Source: Firmicutes bacterium HGW-Firmicutes-14
GTDB taxonomy: Bacteria; Bacillota; Thermincolia; Thermincolales; UBA2595
Assembly (NCBI GenBank): GCA_002840275.1
Contig: PHAB01000001.1
Coordinates: 62,001-126,000 of the forward strand
Reading direction: 5' to 3'
DNA: 64,000 nt
Part shown: positions 33,921-42,497 of the stretch, piece after piece
How positions within the stretch are numbered: the first letter of the stretch is position 1
How the letters are laid out: every line of letters begins with the position of its first letter
Program-made: the position numbers and the translations under genes
The notes under the pieces: generated by a model
Told to the model about the DNA's origin: nothing
Seen by the model: the letters and a program-made list of their open reading frames with translations, nothing else
Database searches by the model: none

Positions 33921-35420
33921 TTATAATGGTTTCCAGGCATATTTAAGGTCACTTTTAAATACGTCCTGGTAGCTGACATGAATTGAATTTGTGCCTACAG
34001 CAATAGAGTTGGATGAACCGGTCCAACTTTCATCTATTTTAGATATCCGCCATGTACCGGCCGACTTTCTCGCGTACATAAATCCGGAAGCGGAGCCATA
34101 AACCATATGAACCTGGTTGCCGTTTGTCCTGTCAATAGCAAGGGAAGCATTGGAGACGTTACCAGAACAATTATCCACAACCTCCGTCTGCCATGTGCCC
34201 GAAGTATTGGATGCATATTTAAGTTCATCATTACCCCAATTATAATATGAAATATGGATCTTGTCATTCGAATCAACAGCCAGAGAGGTACTCCAACCTC
34301 CGGCCAGTCCTATCGTGTCTATTGTTGTCCCGCTCCATGAGCCGGATATGTTATTGACATATTTTATGCTGTCAGGCGCAGCATCGTCATAATAGCAGAT
34401 ATGGACCTTATTGTTGGAATCTGCTCCAATTGAAGCCGAATATGCCGGCAGTGAATCAGTAGTTTTTTTGTCTATGATTTTAGAAGTCGACCATGTTCCC
34501 GAAGCATTCGTGGTATACATGAAATTCATAGCATTTGCATCGTGGTAGACTATATGAACCTTGCCGTTTGAATCAACAGCGATGTCCATATTTCCAAGCA
34601 ATCCTGCCCAAACCCCGGTCTCTATTGTTGTAACTGAACCATTATCACATGTTGCATTCGTGGTATATTTTAAATCGCCATTTGTATCGCTATAGACGAT
34701 GTGACAATGGCCATCGGCGTCTGCGGCGATGCTTGTAGCATAGTTACCTGCACTGCCTATTACTTCCCAGGTAACCCAGCTTCCCGATGTATTTGTCATA
34801 TATTTGAGTTTTCCATTTGTCATATCAATATAGCTTATATGAACTTTCTCATTCGGATCCACTGCAATAGATGTATTGTAACCAACACTTCCGATACTGT
34901 CCATTATATCGAAATTCCATGGACTGTAGAGAAGCGTAATTTTTCTCGTGGCATCATCGTATTGTACATCAATACCCAACGATTCCCCAACAAACCGGAG
35001 CGGAACCATCGTCCGCCCGTTCACAAGTATGGGTACAACTTTGGGGTTCGCTGAATCGATGTTAAGGGTGGCTCCGTTCAGTGATGCCTGGGGCTTGCCA
35101 ATCCACAGGCTGAGCGAGTTCTTTTCCAACGTAACTGTGATTTTACTCGCAGAGGACTCCCAGGCAACTTTTCCGCCAAACGCTTCCATGACAGCACGGA
35201 TAGGCAAAAGTGTCCTGCCTTCGTATAGAATAGGTTTGGTTCCCTGTGCGTCAATCGGTTTTTGGATTCCATTAACCGACATGGATGAGTTGCCAATCCA
35301 CAGCTCGATGGTCGTTGACGACTGAGCAGTCGCAGACGAAGGTATAAGAATCGTTGAACCAAGTTGTGCCAGAACAATGAGGATGGCAACCCGTACGTTC
35401 AACCAATACTTGCTTTTCAT
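33921..35420 (-). CDS. Copper-amine-oxidase-N domain and beta-propeller-like surface protein
   Basis: A 499 aa exported protein. The signal peptide covers residues 1-32. Residues 35-170 form a copper amine oxidase N-terminal-type domain (LWIGNSSMSVNG, RTLLPIRAVMEAFGG, RTMVPLRFVGESLG), common in clostridial surface proteins and not itself an oxidase. The rest is about seven repeats of 45-50 residues with the pattern IAVDSNGKVHIVYHD followed by YTTNASGTW, which suggests a beta-propeller. AAGGAGG precedes the ATG. Likely a wall- or matrix-binding protein; the ligand is unknown. Confidence 0.82.
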   Translation of the reverse strand: MKSKYWLNVRVAILIVLAQLGSTILIPSSATAQSSTTIELWIGNSSMSVNGIQKPIDAQGTKPILYEGRTLLPIRAVMEAFGGKVAWESSASKITVTLEKNSLSLWIGKPQASLNGATLNIDSANPKVVPILVNGRTMVPLRFVGESLGIDVQYDDATRKITLLYSPWNFDIMDSIGSVGYNTSIAVDPNEKVHISYIDMTNGKLKYMTNTSGSWVTWEVIGSAGNYATSIAADADGHCHIVYSDTNGDLKYTTNATCDNGSVTTIETGVWAGLLGNMDIAVDSNGKVHIVYHDANAMNFMYTTNASGTWSTSKIIDKKTTDSLPAYSASIGADSNNKVHICYYDDAAPDSIKYVNNISGSWSGTTIDTIGLAGGWSTSLAVDSNDKIHISYYNWGNDELKYASNTSGTWQTEVVDNCSGNVSNASLAIDRTNGNQVHMVYGSASGFMYARKSAGTWRISKIDESWTGSSNSIAVGTNSIHVSYQDVFKSDLKYAWKPL

Positions 35421-35478
35421 AATTACCTCCTTATAATTCTATAATATCTATTTTTTTGCATGACAATTGTATAAATTT

Positions 35479-35507
35479 ATTATAATATTTCTTATTATTT
35501 CGTTCAA
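35479..35507 (-). promoter_or_regulatory. Sigma-A promoter of the propeller protein gene
   Basis: On the minus strand TTGAAC (35502-35507), a 17-base spacer and TATAAT (35479-35484), about 60 bases before the ATG. Confidence 0.8.
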
Positions 35508-35594
35508 TACAAAGCAAAAAAAATTAACTTGCATTATGTAAAAGATAACATTTTACAGAGGACAAAAGGGTCATCCCAATAAATACAGTAACTT

Positions 35595-35662
35595 TTGATT
35601 AACTCTTCTTTACCGCTGCGCGCTAATTTATCAACGCTCTCAAAGCCGCCTTTTTCCTAAAA
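35595..35662 (-). repeat. Stray 68-base copy of part of the nearby tetR gene
   Basis: This stretch matches 36891-36958, inside the tetR gene at 36704-37312, at 66 of 68 bases. It encodes no useful frame here. The rest of the 35421-35727 gap holds only the promoter and AT-rich sequence. Confidence 0.85.
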
Positions 35663-35727
35663 TATTTTAAGATAACTGCTTTTTTTTTGCTCAATTAACT
35701 GACCTCCCTGGTGACGTTAGCCATCCT

Positions 35728-36414
35728 TTATCTTTGCGTGGCCATCCGTTTCCCCAAAAATTCAAAAAAATGACCTGTCAGCTTTTTGATAATCCCTAAG
35801 GAAGCATCATAATAATAATCGGACTCAAACCATCCTTTTTCTTTATAATGGCGATAATCGCGGGATTTCTCATCAAGCATCAGCCTGATACTTGTGCGGC
35901 TCATCCGGAATACCATAAGCCTAAAAAAAGAAGGAGCTGGCAGCGTTTGACGCGTAAGTTCATTGTAAAATCTTACAGAGGCCTTTTTGATCTCCTGAGA
36001 TATCTTTTTCTGTTCAAGCGGTATCATGGGCTCTAAGGCCGTTAAACAACATCCAACCGCCGTAAAGGCCTTGCCGAAAAAGCGCGGCCTGTGAAGAACA
36101 AAACCCAGCCGGTCCAGGAAGGTCTTCATAAGCGCTGATACCTGGAATGAATAATTTGGGGTGGCAAAAATTATTCCATCTGAATTATTCATTTTCTCAA
36201 GTAATATATCCCGGTCATCTTTTAAGGGACAAAATTCCTCTCCTTTGACAAAACACGACTTACAACCCCTGCAATACTCAAGGTGATAATCCTTTAGAAA
36301 AACATACTCAATGTCAATCTCCCCATAAGACTTTAAGTTTGCGGCAAATTCCTGAGCCGCCTGGTAAGTTGCCTGCTTTCGCGGACTCCCGATAAAGACA
36401 GTAACTTTTTTCAT
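35728..36414 (-). CDS. NADPH-dependent FMN reductase / flavodoxin-family protein
   Basis: A 228 aa protein. The start MKKVTVFIGSPRKQATYQAA contains the FMN-binding loop; then CRGCKSCFVKGEEFCPLKDD is the Cys-rich insert seen in iron-sulfur flavoprotein-like reductases, and IIFATPNYSFQVSALMKTFLDRLG is the second flavin loop. The ATG at 36414 follows GGGAGG. It is the last gene of a TetR-led operon and probably reduces a quinone, nitro or other electrophile (inference). Confidence 0.85.
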   Translation of the reverse strand: MKKVTVFIGSPRKQATYQAAQEFAANLKSYGEIDIEYVFLKDYHLEYCRGCKSCFVKGEEFCPLKDDRDILLEKMNNSDGIIFATPNYSFQVSALMKTFLDRLGFVLHRPRFFGKAFTAVGCCLTALEPMIPLEQKKISQEIKKASVRFYNELTRQTLPAPSFFRLMVFRMSRTSIRLMLDEKSRDYRHYKEKGWFESDYYYDASLGIIKKLTGHFFEFLGKRMATQR

Positions 36415-36455
36415 TTTTAAGGCCTCCCTTTTAATAAAGCACACTTCCCCGTATG

Positions 36456-36482
36456 TGAATGAATATCCCACAAGTTCATTCA
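36456..36482. promoter_or_regulatory. Second candidate TetR operator, before the FMN reductase gene
   Basis: TGAATGAA and TTCATTCA face each other across 11 bases. The half-sites equal those of the site before tetR (37315-37341). Confidence 0.5.
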
Positions 36483-36518
36483 AGTTTAGGTAAAAAAACA
36501 ACTACAGTGTTCCTTCCG

Positions 36519-36707
36519 TTATTTCCTTATAAATATTGTTATTACCGTTATAAGTACAAGTACCGTAGTAATAATATTTATTGGCATGTAACAATCGGGG
36601 AGAGCTGCTCCCTTTGCAAAGTTGGATTTGATCCATATACTCATTCCAAAGGCGCCAAACGTCATTAAAGCAGTAACCACCGCAATTATTAATTGAAACA
36701 TTCTCAT
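36519..36707 (-). CDS. Small two-helix membrane protein in a TetR-led operon
   Basis: A 62 aa protein with two hydrophobic helices (about residues 4-25 and 42-60) and a short loop with FAKGAALPDCYMP. AGGAGGG precedes the ATG, and its start overlaps the tetR stop (ATGA). Family not recognised. Confidence 0.6.
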   Translation of the reverse strand: MRMFQLIIAVVTALMTFGAFGMSIWIKSNFAKGAALPDCYMPINIITTVLVLITVITIFIRK

Positions 36708-37312
36708 TTAGATACCCTCCTTTCAGTTAAACCTTTCATTACAAATTCCGTTATATATAGCAAAATCTGCGGAAAATACTGAATCCCAATGTCATTTTTA
36801 TGAATGTCGATATAAGTTATGGAGTCAAAAATGGCGCTTATCATATCATCATCTATATCGTCCCTTATTTTCCCTTCAGCCTTCCATTTCTTGATTAACT
36901 CTTCTTTACCGCTGCGCGCTAATTTATCAATGCTCTCAAAGCCGCCTTTTTCGTAAAAATATTTCTCCAGTTTACTAAAAAGTTCTTTATTATACCATTC
37001 CTTCAGTATACGATTTGAATTCATTTGACTAATGTTCTGTGTCACCAATTTTATAACCAGAGTTACGGGATCATCATTAAGGTCAAGAGATTCAAACAGG
37101 CGCTTTTTTAGATCCTCATTTTCTTTGATATAAATTTCTATAAAAAGCTCCTCTTTCGAAGAATAGTAGTTATAGAAAGTACCTACCCCAATCCCGGCCG
37201 CCTTCGCTACCTGAGAAATGTTTGTATCCTTGAAGCCTTTGTCGTAGAATAACTCCCTTCCTGCCTTAAAAATATCTGCTTTTTTATCTGTCACGCAACT
37301 TACCTCCGTCAT
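36704..37312 (-). CDS. TetR/AcrR-family transcriptional regulator
   Basis: A 202 aa repressor with the helix-turn-helix at about residues 10-60 (DTNISQVAKAAGIGVGTFYN, then YYSSKEELF). A perfect inverted repeat lies a few bases upstream of the start and a second one before the FMN reductase gene, so it likely represses its own three-gene operon. A 68-base piece of it is repeated at 35595-35662. Confidence 0.9.
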   Translation of the reverse strand: MTEVSCVTDKKADIFKAGRELFYDKGFKDTNISQVAKAAGIGVGTFYNYYSSKEELFIEIYIKENEDLKKRLFESLDLNDDPVTLVIKLVTQNISQMNSNRILKEWYNKELFSKLEKYFYEKGGFESIDKLARSGKEELIKKWKAEGKIRDDIDDDMISAIFDSITYIDIHKNDIGIQYFPQILLYITEFVMKGLTERRVSK

Positions 37313-37314
37313 CC

Positions 37315-37341
37315 TGAATGAATATTTTTTTTATTCATTCA
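37315..37341. promoter_or_regulatory. Candidate TetR operator upstream of tetR
   Basis: TGAATGAATA and TATTCATTCA form a perfect inverted repeat across seven T bases, directly upstream of the tetR start on the minus strand. Confidence 0.7.
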
Positions 37342-37409
37342 TATTATAGCACTATAATATTTGCACGTCAAGTTTAATTGCCAAAAATAAATTTCCAACT
37401 CCAGGCAGT

Positions 37410-37450
37410 AAAATGCCCTGTGGTCTGGGAGTAATCCGCCACAGGGCATT
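37410..37450. terminator. Hairpin with the same stem as the carB terminator
   Basis: AATGCCCTGTGG and CCACAGGGCATT pair across about 15 bases. The arms match the terminator at 33825-33864 almost exactly. It lies between the tetR promoter region and the SLH remnant and could end minus-strand transcripts of the big SLH gene. Confidence 0.55.
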
Positions 37451-37481
37451 ATTGCATACAGCATAGGGATAGAAGTTGTTA

Positions 37482-37658
37482 TTATATCAGATTGAATTTT
37501 TGCAGCAAAAGTCTTACAATCACTGTCACCTCAGCCCTGGTGATATTATCCTTTCGAGCGATCGAATTGCCATTCCTGCCGGAAACTATTCCTGTTTTCA
37601 CGCAAGCTGCGATACCGGTTTTTGCATAATTTGCAGATTCGTCTGCATCAACCAAATT
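37482..37658 (-). pseudogene. Remnant of an SLH-protein C-terminus
   Basis: The minus-strand frame reads NLVDADESANYAKTGIAAC, VKTGIVSGRNGNSIARKDN, ITRAEVTVIVRLLLQKF and a stop. ITRAEVTVIVRLLL and the preceding pattern are those of a final SLH repeat. It has no start and lies just behind the stop of the 1252 aa SLH gene, so it is a leftover of another SLH gene. Confidence 0.75.
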
Positions 37659-37674
37659 CTAATCGGCGCTTACC

Positions 37675-40600
37675 TCAATACTTGTTATATATCATGTACA
37701 GGAATGCGGCTGCTTCCGCTCTGGTGGCATTGCCAAGGGGATTAATCCTGTCGCCGCTGCCGACGATCAATCCTTCCTTTACAAGGGAGGCTATGCTATC
37801 TGTGGCATAGGCCGCTATCAGCGATTTGTCGGTAAATCTGTCAAGGTCTGAATCCGTGCCCTGCACTTCAAGCTTTTTCAACATTCTTAGCGCTCTCTCT
37901 GTCAATACCATCATATCCAGCCTTGTGATGCTCTCATCAGGGCTGAATTTGTTGTTTCCCGTACCATAGGTGATACCCAGCTTTTTGGCTATACCTATCT
38001 CCTTATAATAATAGGCATCCCGGCTTATGTCATCAAAGTTACCGTCAACCATTGCATCAACTCCCAGGGTTCTGACCAGGTAATACAGGAAGTCCGCCCT
38101 TGTTATATTTCTCTGTGGAGCGTATTCCTTTTCCGAAATGCCCTTCAAGATGCCTTTGGAGGCGAGAACTTCGATGGGCTTCTTAGCCCATACAGCACTT
38201 TCCAGATCGTCAAAGGTTTGGGTTACATATACCACTGCATACCGGCTGAAATGGGTAGTGCTGAAGGTTACGGTTCCGGTTCCGGGGTCATAGCGGCCAT
38301 TGGGCACTTCCACCACATTACCATCACCGTCAATGTACCATACTGTGATATGCTCAGGATTGGCCAGTTCCTGTGCAGTCGGTGTGTAAGGGATGCTTAC
38401 CGTCACAGGAACGCTCTCATTGCGCCATGCGTAAGGCTCTCCGTCCACCTTCAGACTAAGCTGGATTACCGGTTTGTCACCTATCTGGTTCCTTGTTTCC
38501 TCATCCACACCCGATACATCTGCCTGTGCAATGGTAAGGGATATGTTTTCAGCGCCTGCCGCGGATTCCTGTGTCAGCATGTTGGCGGGCAGGGTTGCCG
38601 CTGCTATCCCGGCCTTAATCTCAAGCTGTTTGTTTACATCAGAGGATGTAAGGGTGCTTACAGGCAAAGTGGCTTCATAGGCCTTTGCACCTTCCACTTC
38701 GGGTATTGTAATCACTATAGTCTTCTTACCGTCAATGTTTTCTGCGGAATTATCAAAGGCTTTGGTCAGTGTGGCAGTATCTATGACCACTGCTGCGACA
38801 CCAGTGTTTTTATTCAGCTTCGGTATAGTGGTTATATTTCCGCTTGAATCTACGGCCAGAATATATACAGGCGCAGGTGTCTGTGTTCCGCCGCCACCGT
38901 TGGTGGATGATGCCCTGTTCACTGTAATGGTGTAGGTTTTTGATGTGGTCCCATTTTCGGCTGTGACCACAAGGGTTATGGTATTATTTCCTGTGCTCAG
39001 GCTGACAGACCGGGCGCTTCCACTGGCAACGTCGGTTCCGTTAACCGTTACCGTTGCCTTGCTGTCTGCCAAAGTTGGTGTTACGTTGATACTGGATACA
39101 CTGCTGCCTGCACTGGCAGAATAGGTGATTACATTCTGATTAAAGGCGGGACTCAGTGTTCCTGCACTTAATGCCAGCCCGCTTAAATTGGCATTGTCGG
39201 AGGGTACATTCGGGATATCTTCCCAAATAGCATATAACGTCAGGTTTTCCTCCGGCATGGTTACTGATGCTCCTGGCATATAAGCTGTTCCTGTCCCGTC
39301 GTCTTTCGTGTTCCACTCCTTAAACTGCTTGTTCTCCGGCGGAGTTAAGCTGTCGGCAGATGCTGCTGTGAAGGTTTCCCCCTGAGTTTTCTCACTTTCC
39401 GCCGGAGCTGTTCCTGTCCCGCCGTTGGCATTATAGGTTACAGTGTAGGCAGCCGGTACAATCACAATATCCACCGTGAATGTTGTCGTTATCCCCTCAC
39501 AGGTCACAGTCACGACCTGACCGGTGGCTGCCGCGCTGCTGTCAAAGCCACTTATGTTTGCCTCAGTTATCTCCAATACCACTGTGGAGTCGTCGCTAAG
39601 AGTGCCAGTCACTACCAGTCCTGCCAGGTCAAGTTCTTCTCCCACATAGTAGGTTGTCTTGTCCGGCGGATTTGTTACCTCTATACTCATATACTGGGAC
39701 TCTATAATATCCACCGTGAAGGTGGCCGTCTTGCCCGCATAGGTCACGGTTACGATTTGGTTGTCTGCAGTCTCATTGCTGTCAAAACCGCTTATGTTTG
39801 CCGTTGTTAAAGGCAATACCGCTGTGGAACTGTCGCTGTAAGTGCCGGTCACCTCCAATCCTGCCAGGTCAAGTTCTTCTCCCACATAGTAGGTTGTCTT
39901 ATCCGGCGGATTTGTTACCTCTATACTCTCCACAGCCAGCAATTCCACAGTCAACAGGTTGGAGTAGGAAACACCGTCCACGTAAACGCGCAGATCATGG
40001 GATCCGGACGTATCCAGGGTGACAGGTACTGCGGCCTCACCGCCGGAGAAACTAATATTGGATTCAACCACGTTTTCATCCAGCGTTTCGCTATAGACCG
40101 TCACTGATACGGCTCCATTCAGCGTATTACCGTTCGCCCCTTTGGCTTGGCTGATGTCCAATTGGAATCCCTTTCCCATATATACCGGGATCTCCGGCGT
40201 GACATCGAAGCCGGACTGGGGGGCTCCGTTCTGCCACCGGAGAACGGGGTAGCCCTCGTCGTCCTGTATGCCCCATATATCCACAAAATTCCAGACTGTA
40301 TAGGTGGACCGGAGTTTCATATCCTTGGTTGTTTCCGGTATTCCTTTGCCGGTGTCCGATTGGCCGGTGGTCTCTTCATCGTAGTAGGAGCCGATGATTT
40401 CAGCACTGTTAGCGCCCACTAATCCGCCAACATTATCTTCGCCGGTGACTTGGCCAATGGCGTATGTATTAGTAATGTGGCCCTGGTTTTCGCCCACCAG
40501 ACCGCCAACGTACTCTTCGCCGGTGACTTTGCCCGTGGCGTATGAATTAGTAATGGCAGCACCGGATCCGAATGAGCTGTTAAATCCCACCAGACCGCCA

Positions 40601-41433
40601 ATGGCATATCCGGCGGATTCATCGCCTGTGGAGTATAAAGCCTTGACTTCGCCTGTGGCGTATGAATTTGTGATGTTGCCCCCGTTCAGTCCCGCCAAAC
40701 CACCAACGCTCATATAATTATAATAACCGTCCACATTAACCGTTACCATTGCGTAGGAGTTAGTAATGCTGCCCACATTATTTCCCACCAGACCACCGAT
40801 TTCCTCTACAGACATGTCACTACTGCCGGTGACGTAACCCGCGGCATAAGAGTCAGAAATGGTGCCTGTATCCCATTGCCATCCCACCAAACCGCCAACC
40901 TCATCATTACCTGTGATGCTGCCTTCGATACTGCAATTGATGATCTCACCTCTGTTCTCCCCTACCAGACCTCCTACCGAATATAAGCCTGTTACCTCCA
41001 CCGCAGCCAGCCTCAGGTTGCGAATCCCGGCATTCTCTCCCGCACAGCCGAAAAATCCGATGGAACCCGTGACAGACCTATTAATGATTAGGTTGCTAAT
41101 GGTATGCCCATTGCCATTGAAGGTGCCGGTGAAAGGAGTTCCGCTTGAGCCAATGGGCTCCCAGCCCGCGCCATCATTCCAGCCGCCGCCTCCCTCCGAC
41201 AGGTAACCGGTAAGGTCAATGTCGGTATTCAATTTGAAATGGCTGCCGCTATAAACCGCTTCCGCAATACTGGCTAACTGCTCAGGGGTCTCAATCAGCC
41301 AGGGGTCTTCTTCAATACCTGTCCCCCCCGCAAACCCGCCTTCGGCCATGGCCGTATGACCCGTGAGAAACATTACAGCCAGAACCAAGACCATGCCTGC
41401 TGCAAACAGCAGGATTCTGCTTGCTATTTTCAT
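37675..41433 (-). CDS. Giant GLUG / Ig-like / SLH surface protein A
   Basis: A 1252 aa exported protein. Signal peptide to about residue 31; EDPWLIETPEQLASIAEAV opens a series of GLUG repeats (about 115-375, each with IGGLVG or VGGLVGEN), then two near-identical 80-residue Ig-like domains (about 500-660, SIEVTNPPDKTTYYVGEELD), a Flg_new-type repeat (TYNANGGTGTAP), a cadherin-like beta-sandwich (LSGLALSAGTLSPAF), a further beta domain, and three SLH repeats at the C-terminus (about 1085-1252). AAGGAGG precedes the ATG. Likely an adhesin held on the S-layer polymer. It shares layout with the 1201 aa protein at 45204-48809. Confidence 0.87.
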   Translation of the reverse strand: MKIASRILLFAAGMVLVLAVMFLTGHTAMAEGGFAGGTGIEEDPWLIETPEQLASIAEAVYSGSHFKLNTDIDLTGYLSEGGGGWNDGAGWEPIGSSGTPFTGTFNGNGHTISNLIINRSVTGSIGFFGCAGENAGIRNLRLAAVEVTGLYSVGGLVGENRGEIINCSIEGSITGNDEVGGLVGWQWDTGTISDSYAAGYVTGSSDMSVEEIGGLVGNNVGSITNSYAMVTVNVDGYYNYMSVGGLAGLNGGNITNSYATGEVKALYSTGDESAGYAIGGLVGFNSSFGSGAAITNSYATGKVTGEEYVGGLVGENQGHITNTYAIGQVTGEDNVGGLVGANSAEIIGSYYDEETTGQSDTGKGIPETTKDMKLRSTYTVWNFVDIWGIQDDEGYPVLRWQNGAPQSGFDVTPEIPVYMGKGFQLDISQAKGANGNTLNGAVSVTVYSETLDENVVESNISFSGGEAAVPVTLDTSGSHDLRVYVDGVSYSNLLTVELLAVESIEVTNPPDKTTYYVGEELDLAGLEVTGTYSDSSTAVLPLTTANISGFDSNETADNQIVTVTYAGKTATFTVDIIESQYMSIEVTNPPDKTTYYVGEELDLAGLVVTGTLSDDSTVVLEITEANISGFDSSAAATGQVVTVTCEGITTTFTVDIVIVPAAYTVTYNANGGTGTAPAESEKTQGETFTAASADSLTPPENKQFKEWNTKDDGTGTAYMPGASVTMPEENLTLYAIWEDIPNVPSDNANLSGLALSAGTLSPAFNQNVITYSASAGSSVSSINVTPTLADSKATVTVNGTDVASGSARSVSLSTGNNTITLVVTAENGTTSKTYTITVNRASSTNGGGGTQTPAPVYILAVDSSGNITTIPKLNKNTGVAAVVIDTATLTKAFDNSAENIDGKKTIVITIPEVEGAKAYEATLPVSTLTSSDVNKQLEIKAGIAAATLPANMLTQESAAGAENISLTIAQADVSGVDEETRNQIGDKPVIQLSLKVDGEPYAWRNESVPVTVSIPYTPTAQELANPEHITVWYIDGDGNVVEVPNGRYDPGTGTVTFSTTHFSRYAVVYVTQTFDDLESAVWAKKPIEVLASKGILKGISEKEYAPQRNITRADFLYYLVRTLGVDAMVDGNFDDISRDAYYYKEIGIAKKLGITYGTGNNKFSPDESITRLDMMVLTERALRMLKKLEVQGTDSDLDRFTDKSLIAAYATDSIASLVKEGLIVGSGDRINPLGNATRAEAAAFLYMIYNKY
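39449..39928 (-). repeat. Tandem 240-base repeat encoding two Ig-like domains
   Basis: Two direct copies, 240 bases apart, encode 80-residue Ig-like domains. The stretches at about 39621-39688 and 39861-39928 differ at only one base, while the rest is more diverged. Confidence 0.8.
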
Positions 41434-41485
41434 TTCCTTCAGCCTCCTTTATTATCTCCTTATGGTAAACAGTGGTTGTCCACCG

Positions 41486-41734
41486 TCATGCGGACGGGAA
41501 TTTTTCTTTTTGTGCCAGTTGAAATACCTCGCTGACGGATATTTCAATTTTGTTGTCCCACCTGACAAAGTCGCCGTCTGTGACTGCACGCCGGAAAAAG
41601 GCTTTGTCGGCAAGCAACCCAAAGCGGACAGTATGCAGCCTGTCTGAAAAATCCAGTATAATGCTGCTGCCGTTTGCAAGCTGTACCTCCAAACGGTAGC
41701 CACTCTTCGGTATGACACTTTTTATTCTAATCAT
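41486..41734 (-). CDS. DUF2442 family protein
   Basis: An 82 aa protein of the DUF2442 type: VIPKSGYRLEVQLANGSSII with LDFSDRLHTVRFGLLAD, then FFRRAVTDGDFVRWDNKIEI. Such proteins often sit beside DUF4160 proteins, and some are treated as toxin-antitoxin-like pairs; no DUF4160 partner is present here. CGGAGG precedes the ATG. It lies between the double hairpin and the giant SLH gene. Confidence 0.78.
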   Translation of the reverse strand: MIRIKSVIPKSGYRLEVQLANGSSIILDFSDRLHTVRFGLLADKAFFRRAVTDGDFVRWDNKIEISVSEVFQLAQKEKFPSA

Positions 41735-41756
41735 TAAGCATCACCTCCGTACAAAT

Positions 41757-41820
41757 AAAAACCCACTATACCAAAATGATATAGTGGATCCTTTTGAGAT
41801 GATACTACCCATCGGGTAGT
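41757..41820 (-). repeat. Double-hairpin repeat, copy A (terminator-like)
   Basis: On the minus strand a small hairpin ACTACCC-GAT-GGGTAGT is followed by CCACTATA, nine bases, TATAGTGG and a T-rich run, a good terminator. About 60 bases are shared with copy B at 48917-48981. Both copies lie a few bases after a LuxR-like stop and upstream of a GLUG/SLH gene. Confidence 0.85.
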
Positions 41821-41832
41821 ATTTAGACTCTT

Positions 41833-41874
41833 TTACAAACCAAGGTCATTCAAATGCTGTTGCAACAGTACACG
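41833..41874 (-). pseudogene. Detached 3' end of the luxR/malT-type gene
   Basis: The minus-strand frame reads RVLLQQHLNDLGL and TAA. The intact regulator at 42498 ends SRILLQQ then CLDNRGHYS. The LLQQ codons are identical in DNA and frame. This is probably the original C-terminus, cut off by the toxin-antitoxin cassette. Confidence 0.7.
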
Positions 41875-41884
41875 CACATAATTA

Positions 41885-42193
41885 TTATATTAGCTTTACA
41901 TAATCTTGTGCGCTGTAAAAAAAGCGCAGAATGAGAACAGTTTTGGAAGCTTCATTGATCTTGTACACAAGCACATAATTCTTAATCAAGGCCTTACGAT
42001 AGCCTTCTTTTTCCAACCTCTTATCCTGACATTTCGCATACATCATCGGATTGCCCTTTAGATAACCATAACATTTATCCACTTCATCAAGAAAATCACC
42101 GGCAGCCGTTGGATTGGCTAACTTTACGGCAATGTAAGATACGATATAGTCCAAATCTTGATGCGCAAGCTCTGAAACAACCAATTTATACAT
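41885..42193 (-). CDS. RelE/ParE-family toxin
   Basis: A 102 aa basic protein with the RelE/ParE fold pattern: YKLVVSELAHQDLDYIVSYI, KLANPTAAGDFLDEV, GYRKALIKNYVLVYKINE, and ILRFFYSAQDY at the end. RelE-type toxins cleave mRNA at the ribosome, while ParE types poison gyrase; the sequence does not settle which. The start overlaps the antitoxin stop by eight bases. Confidence 0.88.
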   Translation of the reverse strand: MYKLVVSELAHQDLDYIVSYIAVKLANPTAAGDFLDEVDKCYGYLKGNPMMYAKCQDKRLEKEGYRKALIKNYVLVYKINEASKTVLILRFFYSAQDYVKLI

Positions 42194-42446
42194 TGTACTT
42201 CTCTCTTATACATTTTAAAGAAGCGTCCCCGTCAAGCATTTTCCCTTCCGCCAATTGTTCCTCAGCTGCAATAAGTTTACTATATACATCAAGCATAAAC
42301 ATTTTTTCTTCATACATTTTCATGCTCATGATAACCATATCGCCATAACCGTTCTTTGTTATAAAAATTGGCTCATCAGATGCATGACACATTTGAGAAA
42401 TCTTACTTGTGTTTTTCATATCCCGAATTGGAATAATCTGTGGCAT
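42186..42446 (-). CDS. Phd/YefM-family antitoxin
   Basis: An 86 aa antitoxin: PQIIPIRDMKNTSKISQMC, EPIFITKNGYGDMVIMSM, then an acidic helical tail that would wrap the toxin. The ATG at 42446 follows AAAGGAG; an in-frame TTG three codons earlier is less likely. It should neutralise the toxin and repress the pair. Confidence 0.88.
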   Translation of the reverse strand: MPQIIPIRDMKNTSKISQMCHASDEPIFITKNGYGDMVIMSMKMYEEKMFMLDVYSKLIAAEEQLAEGKMLDGDASLKCIREKYNV

Positions 42447-42497
42447 AATATCCAACTCCTTTCCGTGGCCTTATTGTACCATAATTATGCCCCATCA

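Noticed and set aside
41452-41718. Alternative 88-codon frame overlapping the DUF2442 gene
   Set aside because: The other frame matches DUF2442 and has a proper ribosome site; this one is basic and Ser/Gln-rich without either.
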